Assembly: GCA_900768075.1 (NCBI GenBank)
Contig: CAAGBN010000015.1
Coordinates: 40,956 to 104,955, forward strand
Direction of reading: 5' to 3'
DNA from: Clostridia bacterium
GTDB taxonomy: Bacteria; Bacillota; Clostridia; Oscillospirales; Acutalibacteraceae
Length of the DNA stretch: 64,000 nt
The notes below the pieces were generated by a model. That model did not search any database. It saw nothing but the letters and a program-made list of their open reading frames with translations, and was not told the DNA's origin. Shown one piece after another: positions 1 to 7,395 of the stretch (within the stretch, counting starts at the first letter, position 1; every line of letters begins with the position of its first letter). A program made the translations under genes and the position numbers.

Positions 1-793
1 CTATTTCTTCTATTGCAGTTCCTCTAAATGCGCTATCATCAATCTTTGTTACGGTATTGGGAAGAACAATGTTTTTAAGGTTATCACAACCTGAAAACAT
101 ACTTCTCGCAACGGTCGTGAAGCCTTCTTTAAATGTAACACTGACTAATGAATCACATTCAAAAAATCCTGAATAACAATCTGTAACAGAAGCGGGAATA
201 GTTACTGATTTCAGAAAATCACAGTTTTCGAATGCATAATTATCTATTGTTATAAGACTATCAGGCAAATTAATAGAAGCAAATGAAGCTTCTTCAAACG
301 CTGCTATACCAATAGATTCTAATTTATCATTCAGATTAACAGTAACTAAGTTTTTGCAACTTCCAAAAGCATAATTATCAATAGATATTATACCATCAGG
401 CAGAGTCACAGATGTTAAGCCACTGTATCTGAATGTGGCACTGTTAATTGCTGTCACGTTTTCAGAAATTTTAACACTTACGAGGTTTGAGCAACTTCTA
501 AATGCTGATGAACCTATTGTTGTTATGCAATCCGACATCGTTACAGATGTTATTAAAGTGCAATCCTGAAAAGCTGACTTGCCAATAGCGGTTACAGGGT
601 AGCCACCTAAAGACTCAGGAATAGCTACGTCACCACTTATTGCGGTATCAACATCTGTAATGGTTGCATTACCATCTTCAACTGTATAGGTATAATACCC
701 ATCAGTATAAGTTTCCGTTGCTGCATTTGCAGTAATTGCTACAAAAACTACACACATAATCACAGCCAACAAAAGTGTACTAATTTTTTTCAT
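1..793 (-). CDS. BspA-type leucine-rich-repeat secreted protein, N-terminal part (runs off the window)
   Basis: The reading frame is open from an ATG at 793 to the left edge, so the C-terminus lies outside the window (264 codons seen). Residues 1-24 form a signal peptide (MKKISTLLLAVIM, hydrophobic core, ANA end). From about residue 45 the protein is a tandem of roughly 23-residue LRR_5 repeats of the kind seen in Treponema/Bacteroides BspA, with recurring patterns such as IGSSAFRSC, SVTLPDGI and IDNYAF. Such proteins are cell-surface or secreted adhesion scaffolds; the ligand is unknown. An AAGGATG ribosome site precedes the start. It is divergent from the XRE regulator at 930, and its promoter carries that regulator's likely operators. 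Confidence 0.85.
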   Translation of the reverse strand, partial: MKKISTLLLAVIMCVVFVAITANAATETYTDGYYTYTVEDGNATITDVDTAISGDVAIPESLGGYPVTAIGKSAFQDCTLITSVTMSDCITTIGSSAFRSCSNLVSVKISENVTAINSATFRYSGLTSVTLPDGIISIDNYAFGSCKNLVTVNLNDKLESIGIAAFEEASFASINLPDSLITIDNYAFENCDFLKSVTIPASVTDCYSGFFECDSLVSVTFKEGFTTVARSMFSGCDNLKNIVLPNTVTKIDDSAFRGTAIEEI

Positions 794-821
794 AAAATCA
801 TCCTTCTTTCAAAAGCAATTG

Positions 822-840
822 ATTAAACAAATTGTTTAAT
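822..840. promoter_or_regulatory. Operator-like palindrome O1
   Basis: ATTAAACAAATTGTTTAAT is a perfect 19-bp palindrome around a central A. It lies at the predicted transcription start of the LRR gene. It shares the half-site TTAAAC/GTTTAA with O2 and a related half-site with O3. Confidence 0.7.
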
Positions 841-847
841 CAACAAC

Positions 848-876
848 ATTATATTAAACGATTTGTTTAATGTCAA
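848..876 (-). promoter_or_regulatory. Promoter of the LRR surface gene
   Basis: On the minus strand TTGACA (871-876) and TATAAT (848-853) are both perfect consensus and 17 bp apart. The predicted start is near 841. The spacer is filled by palindrome O2, so repression by steric exclusion is expected. Confidence 0.8.
853..871. promoter_or_regulatory. Operator-like palindrome O2
   Basis: ATTAAACGATTTGTTTAAT has ATTAAAC/GTTTAAT arms around a 5-bp centre. It sits exactly between the -35 and -10 hexamers of the LRR promoter. Its centre is 31 bp from O1. Confidence 0.75.
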
Positions 877-883
877 GTATTCC

Positions 884-900
884 ATAAACATTTTGTTTAT
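884..900. promoter_or_regulatory. Operator-like palindrome O3, overlapping the regulator's -10
   Basis: ATAAACATTTTGTTTAT has ATAAACA/TGTTTAT arms. Its right arm overlaps a TATAAT (898-903) that serves as the -10 of the XRE gene; no good -35 is visible. Its centre is 30 bp from O2, so all three sites face the same side of the helix. Confidence 0.65.
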
Positions 901-929
901 AATTACTGTGATAGGAGGATAGCGATGTT

Positions 930-1142
930 ATGACTTACACCAAACGGCTTTACGACCTGCGTATCGACAATGACCTTAAACAGGAAGATGTAGCAAAGGT
1001 TTTGAAAATTACAACTCAGGCTTACGGTATGTATGAAAACGGCAAAAGACATTTGCCCATCGAGGGACTTATTCTTCTCTGTAAGTTTTATAATGTATCT
1101 TCTGATTATATTTTAGGCTTAAGTGACGATAAAAATAAATAA
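930..1142 (+). CDS. Small XRE/Cro-family helix-turn-helix regulator
   Basis: This 70-residue protein is almost entirely one HTH_3 domain (KQEDVAKVLKITTQAYGMYE is the HTH core), ending in the FYNVSSDYILGLSDD tail typical of clostridial single-domain XRE proteins. It should bind DNA as a dimer. AGGAGG at 914-919 supports the ATG at 930; an ATG at 925 opens only a two-codon frame that overlaps this start. The three palindromes upstream suggest autoregulation and control of the divergent LRR gene. No toxin gene is adjacent, so an antitoxin role is not supported. A close paralogue lies at 46414-46635. Confidence 0.85.
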   Translation: MTYTKRLYDLRIDNDLKQEDVAKVLKITTQAYGMYENGKRHLPIEGLILLCKFYNVSSDYILGLSDDKNK

Positions 1143-1182
1143 AACCGATCCGTTAAAGAAAAAATGGAGCGGTTATTTTTTT
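1143..1182 (+). terminator. Terminator of the XRE gene
   Basis: AACCGATCC and GGAGCGGTT pair (one mismatch) and are followed by a T run. A 73-codon open frame starting at 1164 overlaps this hairpin and the repeats after it and is not a gene. Confidence 0.7.
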
Positions 1183-1252
1183 ACCTTAAAACTACAGGGG
1201 ACGGTTCCCTGTGCACCATAAAAATCAAACCCTTGCCTTCTTCTTTTATAAG

Positions 1253-1305
1253 CGCTCGCCGCGGGGCATTCTTTTTCCTATCGCGGAAAAAGAATCAAAA
1301 ACGCG
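1253..1305. repeat. Dispersed hairpin element, copy 1
   Basis: The layout is CGCTCGCCGCGG, then a stem ATTCTTTTTCC / GGAAAAAGAAT (1268-1295), then CAAAAACGCG. It matches 5341-5394 and the reverse complement of 19779-19832, with compensatory changes in the stem. The surrounding gap (about 1183-1325) otherwise shows only a short ACAGGG/CCCTGT hairpin at 1194-1212. Confidence 0.65.
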
Positions 1306-1325
1306 ATAATTTCAAAAACTCAACT

Positions 1326-1372
1326 CGGCGGAATAAAACTAAAAGAGACGCGAGTTTTACCCGCGTCCCAAC
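1326..1372 (-). terminator. Terminator of the membrane/TPR operon; also a dispersed motif
   Basis: Read on the minus strand, GGGACGCG and CGCGTCTC pair around a short loop, followed by TTTTAGTTTTATT. The same block, about three-quarters identical, recurs at 63892-63936. Confidence 0.55.
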
Positions 1373-1388
1373 AATATTAACTTAACCT

Positions 1389-1907
1389 TTATGCAAGCAC
1401 GCCGAGTGTAAATGCAATTGCAAAAACAAATGTAAGGCAGTACTTTTCAAGATATGCACCTGCAAGACAGATAAGAAGTCCGGGGGTGTAAATGATCTTC
1501 TGAAGAATGTTGCCCTTGTGATAAACCTTGTCTACCATATTAAGTGCATCTTCAACAAGAGGGAATGCATTGATAAAAAGTGAAAGCGCAAACCAATATG
1601 AAATTACACAGGTAATACCTAAGAATAAGCCTCTGAACTGTAAGTAAAGAAGCATTACTGCAGGAATTGTACCAAATAGAATCGCACCGAGAATGTTGAA
1701 GAAGAAGGGTACAAAACAGATTGCAAATGCACCCTGTGCATTAGGCATAAACTCATGCTCGATGTGGCTTGCCATTTCATCGCGTCTGAGGTAACGGTTA
1801 TCTTCAACAGGTACCTTGCACATACGGCAGACAATCTGCTCCCACATACCTCTTACGAGTGCACCGGGGAAAGTGAGATATTTAATAAGAATGTAAAGTC
1901 CTGTCAT
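1389..1907 (-). CDS. Integral membrane protein of unknown function
   Basis: The protein has 172 residues with an N-terminal amphipathic stretch (YLTFPGALVRGMWEQIVCR), a charged segment (residues 30-55) and then about four hydrophobic segments between residues 58 and 171. I do not recognise a named domain. The TFPG...G.WE...CR...VP.ED start looks like a conserved clostridial family of peripheral-to-integral membrane proteins. Its ATG overlaps the stop of the upstream gene by one base (TGATG at 1909-1905), implying translational coupling. The partner is the TPR-like protein 1907-3382. Confidence 0.75.
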   Translation of the reverse strand: MTGLYILIKYLTFPGALVRGMWEQIVCRMCKVPVEDNRYLRRDEMASHIEHEFMPNAQGAFAICFVPFFFNILGAILFGTIPAVMLLYLQFRGLFLGITCVISYWFALSLFINAFPLVEDALNMVDKVYHKGNILQKIIYTPGLLICLAGAYLEKYCLTFVFAIAFTLGVLA

Positions 1908-3382
1908 CAGATGTCACCTCCCTTATCTGTAAGAGCCTCTTCTATGCTGATTTTGTTGTTCTTGTATTTTTTAACGATGTCACTGAGCTCATAGCCGCTG
2001 GTTTCAAGAACTTCTTTCATCTCTTTGTAGATTTCCTTGTCGCCGTTGTGGAGAGCGCAAAGTGCAAAGAGATTGCAGGTCTGAACTGTATAGCCGCTCA
2101 TTGACATATATTCTTTCATTGTGTCAAGTGCAACTGCACCCTCGCCCTTGAGCATATAAGCGATTGCCATATAAGGCATATATGATATGTCATCCTGATA
2201 TGCATTAGCCTTTGCTTCTTCCATAATTTCGAGAATCTTATCAGGGTCGGGAGTATCAGCGTAACGGTAATAGCTTGCAAGTGCTATATATGCATTTACA
2301 TCTTCTCTGCTTGTGCCGATCATCTTATTGTGAAGAAGCTCTGTAAGCTCAAGGTCACCGTTCTTTGCTGCAAGGTTTGCATAGTTTGAAAGATATACCC
2401 ACTGAAGATTGCCGTCTTTGTCTGCAACAGCTGCTTTTTCAAGCTGTGCAAGAAGCTCTGCGTTATCTTTCTTTGATACGCTCATAACAACATATCTGTA
2501 ATACTCAATGAAAACAGGATTGATGTTTTTGTTGTTGCCCTCTTCGTCAGTCTCTTCATAAAGAGCGTCAAGCTGAGCCATAACCTCATCATAATCATAA
2601 TCCTCACCGTTGAGTACGGGTGTGATGATATCTGTGATAGAGTAGTAGCTTTCTGTAAGAGCATTGGCTTCTTCAACAATCTTTGCATACTTTCTGTTCC
2701 AGGGAAGCTTAAGCTGATCTTCGGTAAACACCTTTTCAATAAGAGCAGTAGCATCGGATACATAACCTGTCTTTAAAAAGCCCTCAACAGAATCCTTTAC
2801 AGCCTTCATTGAAATCTTATCGGCTGATGCTGAACTGTTATAAGCATAATAGCCGTTAAGTGCAGTCATAAGTCTGCCTGTATCATAATAAGCAGCATAT
2901 TCTGAAATGCTCATAAATGAATCTATATATTCTGTACCTGCAACGGCAGATGCAATAAAGACTGCAATCATTACGATTGTCATAAGTATACCGCTTGCAC
3001 GCATGGGATATTTCTTCATAGCATTTCTGCATTCTTCACAGTAGGGATAATCCTCGCCGTATTCCTCAGCGCAGGGATTTTCTTCGCAGATTTCACAAAG
3101 TCTGCCTGTGAATTCCTCAGCTTCTTCCGCAGTATCTTCGGCTTCATCCAGCTCCTGAATAAGCTCTTCCTGATTTTCAGCTTCCTCTGTTGCCTTATCA
3201 AGCTCCTGCTGGAACATATCTCTGATTTCTTCAAGCTCCTGTGTAAGCTCATCAGCGACAGCCTCTTCTGAAGTTTCTTCTGCAGTTTCCTGTGTAACTG
3301 CAGCTTCTTTATCAGCCTGAATTGCGTCGGTCTGCACTGACTCTTCTTCTGACTGTATTTCGTCTCTCTTGTTTTCGTCCAA
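1907..3382 (-). CDS. Membrane-anchored acidic protein with zinc-ribbon-like motif and TPR-like repeats
   Basis: Residues 1-90 are highly acidic and predicted disordered or coiled. Residues about 92-125 hold two cysteine pairs (CEICEENPC and YCEEC), a possible zinc knuckle. One membrane segment follows (about 132-153). The remaining C-terminal 330 residues are helical and resemble TPR/SEL1 repeats, for example LASYYRYADTPDPDKILEIM. The topology suggests a cytoplasmic acidic head and an exported helical repeat domain. The start is a TTG at 3382 with AAAGGAGG upstream. No function can be assigned. Confidence 0.75.
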   Translation of the reverse strand: MDENKRDEIQSEEESVQTDAIQADKEAAVTQETAEETSEEAVADELTQELEEIRDMFQQELDKATEEAENQEELIQELDEAEDTAEEAEEFTGRLCEICEENPCAEEYGEDYPYCEECRNAMKKYPMRASGILMTIVMIAVFIASAVAGTEYIDSFMSISEYAAYYDTGRLMTALNGYYAYNSSASADKISMKAVKDSVEGFLKTGYVSDATALIEKVFTEDQLKLPWNRKYAKIVEEANALTESYYSITDIITPVLNGEDYDYDEVMAQLDALYEETDEEGNNKNINPVFIEYYRYVVMSVSKKDNAELLAQLEKAAVADKDGNLQWVYLSNYANLAAKNGDLELTELLHNKMIGTSREDVNAYIALASYYRYADTPDPDKILEIMEEAKANAYQDDISYMPYMAIAYMLKGEGAVALDTMKEYMSMSGYTVQTCNLFALCALHNGDKEIYKEMKEVLETSGYELSDIVKKYKNNKISIEEALTDKGGDI

Positions 3383-3413
3383 GATTGTAGCCTCCTTTAG
3401 GGTAATTTGTTAT

Positions 3414-3442
3414 ATTTTACCACTGTTGCAAAAAAAAAGCAA
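3414..3442 (-). promoter_or_regulatory. Promoter of the membrane/TPR operon
   Basis: On the minus strand TTGCTT (3437-3442) and TAAAAT (3414-3419) are 17 bp apart. A perfect palindrome, CTGTTGC-(nine T on this strand)-GCAACAG (3423-3445), overlaps the -35 and spacer and may be an operator. Confidence 0.5.
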
Positions 3443-3503
3443 CAGAATTATTTATTATACAGTATCATCTTATAACTTTAGTTTTAGTTTAAAATAAGCT
3501 GTA

Positions 3504-3553
3504 GATCCGTTTTCACCTCAAACAAAAAGATCCGTTTTCACCTCAAACAAAAA
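3504..3553. repeat. Perfect 25-bp tandem duplication
   Basis: Two identical 25-bp units (3504-3528 and 3529-3553), each starting GATCCGTTTTCACC, sit immediately upstream of the promoter at 3561. Confidence 0.9.
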
Positions 3554-3560
3554 GTTTATA

Positions 3561-3589
3561 TTGTAAAATTGTAACAGATATGATATAAT
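3561..3589 (+). promoter_or_regulatory. Promoter of the ABC exporter operon
   Basis: TTGTAA (3561-3566) and TATAAT (3584-3589) are separated by 17 bp and placed 30 bp before the start codon. Confidence 0.7.
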
Positions 3590-3619
3590 AACTGTAATTA
3601 TATCAAAGGAGGTTTCCTC

Positions 3620-4453
3620 TTGGCTTTAAAGGTTTATACAGATAAATTTATGAAGTATCGCTTTCTTTTAAGGGAGCTTGTTATAAAAAGAATAAAACTC
3701 CAATACAGAAGCTCCGTCTTAGGCGTGCTCTGGACTTTTCTGCAGCCGCTTCTGACAATGATAGTTCTGACCTTTGTATTCAGTAACATTTTCGGTAAGA
3801 ACTCAGCATCGGTGGTCAATTATCCTGTTTTTCTTTTGTCGGGCAGACTTCTTTATGATTTTTATTCACAGAGCACAAAGCGGGCTATGAAATCAATCCG
3901 CGGTAACGCTTCCATAATAAAAAAGGTTTACGTGCCGAAGTATATATATCCTTTATCGGTAGTACTTTCAACCTTTATTACATTTATAATTTCTTTAAGC
4001 GTTCTCGCGTTGGTAATAGGCTTTTTCAATATAATAAAGAAAGACCCCGTACCCATCACTCCCGCAATGTTCTTTACACTGGTACCTATTATCATACTTT
4101 TTGTTATGTGTCTTGGTATCGGTATGCTTCTTGCAACGCTTGATGTTTTCTTCAAGGACGTTGAAAATATCTATGATGTTTTCTGTACACTGCTGTTTTA
4201 CGGCACACCTATTGTTTACACTCTCGACAAGCTCAATTTCACAGAAAACTCATGGCAGACATCTCTTCTTAAAATCAATCCCTTATACGGCATAATAGAT
4301 ATGTTCCGTGCGGCAATACTTCACGGTGATGAGTTTATGGCATACCTTGATATAAATGCACTGATTTACTGCAGTGTTTTCGCTTTGGTTATGCTTGTTG
4401 CAGGCATCGGTCTTTTCTACAAATTCCAGGATAAATTCATTCTTCACATCTGA
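3620..4453 (+). CDS. ABC-2 type permease of a polysaccharide/teichoic acid exporter (Wzm/TagG-like)
   Basis: This 277-residue permease has the family's N-terminal signature (KRIKLQYRSSVLGVLWTFLQPLLT split over residues 23-46) and six predicted membrane segments, the usual ABC2_membrane length. It would pair with the ATPase encoded next to move an undecaprenyl-linked glycan or teichoic acid across the membrane. The start is a TTG at 3620, 7 bp after AAAGGAGG. The permease-then-ATPase order and the 17-bp gap match tagGH/wzm-wzt operons. No glycosyltransferase genes follow, so the substrate cannot be read from context. Confidence 0.85.
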   Translation: MALKVYTDKFMKYRFLLRELVIKRIKLQYRSSVLGVLWTFLQPLLTMIVLTFVFSNIFGKNSASVVNYPVFLLSGRLLYDFYSQSTKRAMKSIRGNASIIKKVYVPKYIYPLSVVLSTFITFIISLSVLALVIGFFNIIKKDPVPITPAMFFTLVPIIILFVMCLGIGMLLATLDVFFKDVENIYDVFCTLLFYGTPIVYTLDKLNFTENSWQTSLLKINPLYGIIDMFRAAILHGDEFMAYLDINALIYCSVFALVMLVAGIGLFYKFQDKFILHI

Positions 4454-4470
4454 TAAAGGAGGGCGGAAAA

Positions 4471-5214
4471 TTGAAAGATTACGCAATAGAAGTAAATCAC
4501 GTCAGCATGCTTTTTCGCCTTAACCGTGAGCGTGTGGACAATGCAAAAGAATATTTTATCAGACTTCTCACAAGAAAGCTTCACTATACAGAATTCTGGG
4601 CACTCAAGGATGTCAGCTTCAAAATTGAAAAAGGTGACAGAGTCGGTGTAATGGGCTTTAACGGTGCAGGCAAGAGTACACTTCTTAAAACCATTGCCGG
4701 TGTACTCAAGCCCACAATGGGCAGTGTGAAGGTCAGTGGTACAATCGCACCTATGCTTGAGCTTGGTGCAGGCTTTGACCCAAATTATACGGGTACCGAA
4801 AACATTTATCTTTACGGTGCAACAATGGGCTTTTCAAGAAAATTTATTGACGAAAAATATGACGAAATCGTTGAATTTTCAGAGCTCAAGGAATTTATCA
4901 ACGCTCCTCTTAAGAGCTACTCATCAGGTATGAAGTCAAGACTCGGTTTTGCTATTGCAACAGCTGTAAAGCCTGATGTGCTTATACTTGACGAGGTGCT
5001 GTCCGTTGGTGATGCGGCTTTCAAGGAAAAGAGCGAGCAGAGAATTCTTGATATGATGGAAGACGGTGTAACCGTGCTTTATGTTTCACACAGCACCGAC
5101 AGAATCAGAAAACTTTGCAACAAGGCAATTATTCTCACCAAGGGTCAGGTTGTTGCCAACGGTGAAGTTGGCGAAATCTGTGATATGTATACGGAAATGG
5201 TGAATAGTAAATAA
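4471..5214 (+). CDS. ABC exporter ATPase (Wzt/TagH-like)
   Basis: This 247-residue ATP-binding protein has Walker A GFNGAGKST (about residue 66), signature SSGMKSRLGFA, Walker B VLILDEVLSVGD and an H-loop in YVSHSTDRI. The ENIYLYGATMGFSRKFID segment is typical of ATPases for polysaccharide and teichoic acid export. The extra C-terminal carbohydrate-binding domain of long Wzt proteins is absent, so substrate recognition likely lies in the permease or in lipid-linked intermediates. The TTG start is preceded by AAAGGAGG. It forms an operon with 3620-4453. Confidence 0.87.
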   Translation: MKDYAIEVNHVSMLFRLNRERVDNAKEYFIRLLTRKLHYTEFWALKDVSFKIEKGDRVGVMGFNGAGKSTLLKTIAGVLKPTMGSVKVSGTIAPMLELGAGFDPNYTGTENIYLYGATMGFSRKFIDEKYDEIVEFSELKEFINAPLKSYSSGMKSRLGFAIATAVKPDVLILDEVLSVGDAAFKEKSEQRILDMMEDGVTVLYVSHSTDRIRKLCNKAIILTKGQVVANGEVGEICDMYTEMVNSK

Positions 5215-5241
5215 GAGCTGAATACACTTGTAAATAATATG

Positions 5242-5273
5242 AGCGGTAGATTTTTATGTCTGCCGCTTTTGTT
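5242..5273 (+). terminator. Terminator of the ABC exporter operon
   Basis: AGCGGTAGA / TCTGCCGCT stem (one G-T wobble) followed by TTTTGTT. Confidence 0.75.
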
Positions 5274-5294
5274 ATTACCTTAATTAGTATAAGT

Positions 5295-5330
5295 AAAAAA
5301 GACAGCCTGAATATCAGACTGTCTTGATTT
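5295..5330 (-). terminator. Terminator of the decarboxylase operon
   Basis: On the minus strand GACAGTCTGA and TCAGGCTGTC pair around TAT and are followed by TTTTTT. A near-identical hairpin terminates fba at 19849-19878; both lie next to a copy of the dispersed hairpin element. Confidence 0.8.
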
Positions 5331-5340
5331 TTTATATTGC

Positions 5341-5394
5341 CCTCGCCGGGCAGGCGTTGCTTTTGCTAGCGCCCAAAAGCAACACAAAACGCGC
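5341..5394. repeat. Dispersed hairpin element, copy 2
   Basis: CCTCGCCGGGCAGGC is followed by the stem GTTGCTTTTG / CAAAAGCAAC (5356-5383), then ACAAAACGCGC. It is homologous to copies at 1253 and 19779. The stem sequence differs but remains fully paired. It lies 5 bp from the stop codon of the beta subunit. Confidence 0.7.
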
Positions 5395-5399
5395 TGTTA

Positions 5400-6599
5400 T
5401 TATTTGCCGCCGAACATAGCAAGAAGGAAGCCTGCTGCTACAGCTGAACCGATAACACCTGCAACGTTGGGACCCATAGCGTGCATGAGAAGGAAGTTCT
5501 TGGGATTGTACTTTCTACCCTCGTTCTGTGATACACGGGCAGCCATAGGTACAGCACTAACACCTGCTGAACCGATAAGAGGATTAACCTTACCACCTGT
5601 GATAACGTAAAGAAGCTTACCGAGAAGAAGACCGCCTACTGTTGAGAAGCAGAATGCCACAAGACCGAGTACAACAATCTTGAGAGTTTCAGCCTTAAGG
5701 AAGGTCTGACCGTTTGTTGTAGCACCAACTGTAAGGCCGAGCATAATGGTTACAATGTTCATAAGTGCATTCTGAGCTGTGTCTGAAAGTCTGTCAACAA
5801 CACCGCACTCCTTGAAGAGGTTACCAAGCATAAGGAAACCGAGAAGAGGTGCAACTGAGGGAAGAATAAATGCACAGATTACAAGTACAACAACGGGGAA
5901 AACTATCTTTTCTACCTTTGAAACCTTGCGAAGCTGTTTCATTTCCACCTTACGCTCTTTTTCTGTTGTGAGAGCCTTCATAATGGGAGGCTGAATGAAA
6001 GGAATAAGAGCCATGTATGAGTAAGCCGCAACAGCGATGGGACCTAAAAGATGAGAAGCAAGCTTACCTGTAAGGAAAATAGCTGTAGGACCGTCAGCGC
6101 CACCGATGATAGCGATTGATGCCGCCTCTTCGGGAGCAAAACCAAGAAGAATAGCGATAACGAAAGCTACATAGATACCAAGCTGAGCTGCAGCACCTAA
6201 AAGAAGAGACATGGGGTTTGAAAGAAGGGGGCCGAAGTCGGTCATACAACCGATGCCGAGGAAGATGATACAGGGGAAGATACTTGACTTAACACCTGCG
6301 TATATAAGTCTGAGTACACCGCTGTCATACCAATGGGCGCCTTCGATTATGTTTGAGGTATCCATAAGGCCTGTGGGGTCATCCATAAGACCTGCACCAG
6401 GAAGGTTTGCAAGAAGAATACCGAATGCGATGGGTACGAGAAGAAGAGGCTCACACTTTTTAGCGATTGCAAAATAGAGAAGCACAAATGAAACAAGAAT
6501 CATTACAAGATTCTGCCAGAGGAATGTGCCGTCTGCAAAAAGTGCATAGAAGCCTGATGATTCCCATAATCCCACAAGGACGTCTTTAATCATATCCAT
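5400..6599 (-). CDS. oadB: Sodium-pumping decarboxylase beta subunit
   Basis: This 399-residue polytopic protein is the Na+-translocating subunit of biotin-dependent decarboxylases (OadB/MmdB/GcdB). It decarboxylates carboxybiotin and couples this to Na+ export. The conserved re-entrant region [18 protein letters not shown] (about residues 163-180) contains the key Asp, and the C-terminal [12 protein letters not shown] block is also present. Length fits the family (375-430). It is the last gene of the operon alpha-gamma-biotin carrier-beta. The alpha subunit points to oxaloacetate, although methylmalonyl-CoA or glutaconyl-CoA systems use the same beta subunit. Confidence 0.93.
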   Translation of the reverse strand: MDMIKDVLVGLWESSGFYALFADGTFLWQNLVMILVSFVLLYFAIAKKCEPLLLVPIAFGILLANLPGAGLMDDPTGLMDTSNIIEGAHWYDSGVLRLIYAGVKSSIFPCIIFLGIGCMTDFGPLLSNPMSLLLGAAAQLGIYVAFVIAILLGFAPEEAASIAIIGGADGPTAIFLTGKLASHLLGPIAVAAYSYMALIPFIQPPIMKALTTEKERKVEMKQLRKVSKVEKIVFPVVVLVICAFILPSVAPLLGFLMLGNLFKECGVVDRLSDTAQNALMNIVTIMLGLTVGATTNGQTFLKAETLKIVVLGLVAFCFSTVGGLLLGKLLYVITGGKVNPLIGSAGVSAVPMAARVSQNEGRKYNPKNFLLMHAMGPNVAGVIGSAVAAGFLLAMFGGK

Positions 6600-6641
6600 A
6601 GAGAAAATCTCCTTTTCAATTTAAGTTTAAAGTTTTGGGAA

Positions 6642-7019
6642 TCAAAGTACTGCAAGTACGTCGTCTGTATTAACTGTTGAGCCCTTGCTTACAAGAAGCT
6701 GCTTGATTGTACCGTCACAGGGAGCAACGATATCGTTTTCCATTTTCATAGCTTCAAGAACCATAAGTACGTCACCTGTCTTAACAGCCTGACCAACACT
6801 TACGCTTACGCTGAGAATTGTACCGGGCATAGGTGAGGGTACCTTTGTACCATCGCCTGCAACTGCAGGTGCAGCTGCGGGAGCTGCTGCAGGAGCCGCA
6901 GCAGGTGCTGCCACGGGAGCGGGAGCTGCTACTGCATCTGTAACATTAAGAAGCACAGCATCACACTCTGTAACTTCAACTTCATAATTTTTTCCGTTTA
7001 ATGTAACTACATATTTCAT
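6642..7019 (-). CDS. Biotin carrier protein of the decarboxylase
   Basis: This 125-residue biotinyl-lipoyl protein carries the biotin attachment motif EAMKMEN (Lys at about residue 92) in a C-terminal biotinyl domain. A flexible Ala/Pro linker (about residues 32-55) tethers the domain. It shuttles the carboxyl group from the alpha to the beta subunit. The ATG overlaps the gamma stop codon by one base (TAATG). The biotin domain is a separate gene here rather than fused to the alpha subunit. The ligase at 49308-50123 is the likely biotinylating enzyme. Confidence 0.93.
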   Translation of the reverse strand: MKYVVTLNGKNYEVEVTECDAVLLNVTDAVAAPAPVAAPAAAPAAAPAAAPAVAGDGTKVPSPMPGTILSVSVSVGQAVKTGDVLMVLEAMKMENDIVAPCDGTIKQLLVSKGSTVNTDDVLAVL

Positions 7020-7381
7020 TATTTATTATCCTCCACAAGTTTGATTGACTTGAAGCTAAGTCTGTTAAGGGGAATACCGCTCTTATCTGAAACGATTGCC
7101 ATAATAACTGCGGCTGTCTTTTCATCGGTGTTGATAAGCTCAAGCTCACCCTGATTCATCCCTGCAGGCATAGGTACACCTGCGGGGGCAGCTGCTGTTG
7201 CTGTAGCAGCTACGGGTGCTGCGGGAGCTTTCTTGCTTGCTGCGCCTTCAACTGCTCTGATAACCTTTGAAACAAGGATGATGAGCACAGCAATAACTGC
7301 TAAAATTATCATTACTGTAACTATACCGATGACAGATGTTGTTAGTGCATCTGATAGAGGCATTTTAAGATTTGCAAACAT
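7019..7381 (-). CDS. oadG: Decarboxylase gamma subunit (OadG-like)
   Basis: This 120-residue protein has a single N-terminal membrane segment (about residues 14-38), a short Ala/Pro-rich linker and a soluble tail, the OadG/MmdD plan. In characterised pumps gamma anchors alpha to the membrane-bound beta subunit and speeds assembly. The tail ends with VAAIMAIVSDKS-like residues conserved in clostridial gamma subunits. It lies 14 bp after the alpha gene and overlaps the biotin-carrier start. Confidence 0.85.
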   Translation of the reverse strand: MFANLKMPLSDALTTSVIGIVTVMIILAVIAVLIILVSKVIRAVEGAASKKAPAAPVAATATAAAPAGVPMPAGMNQGELELINTDEKTAAVIMAIVSDKSGIPLNRLSFKSIKLVEDNK

Positions 7382-7395
7382 ATATCTTTACCTCC

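Noticed and set aside
930..1142. Toxin-antitoxin module around the small XRE genes
   Set aside because: No small companion toxin gene lies next to either XRE gene.
1194..1217. ACAGGGGACGGTTCCCTGTGCACC motif
   Set aside because: I recall similar GGGGACGGTTC sequences near transposase remnants in clostridia, but no transposase or second copy is in the window, so it is not listed as a mobile element.
1164..1385. Open frame of 73 codons after the XRE gene
   Set aside because: It begins inside the XRE terminator and runs through dispersed hairpin sequence; no ribosome site and a repeat-like composition.
3504..3553. CRISPR array
   Set aside because: Two directly abutting copies without spacers; no cas genes anywhere in the window.
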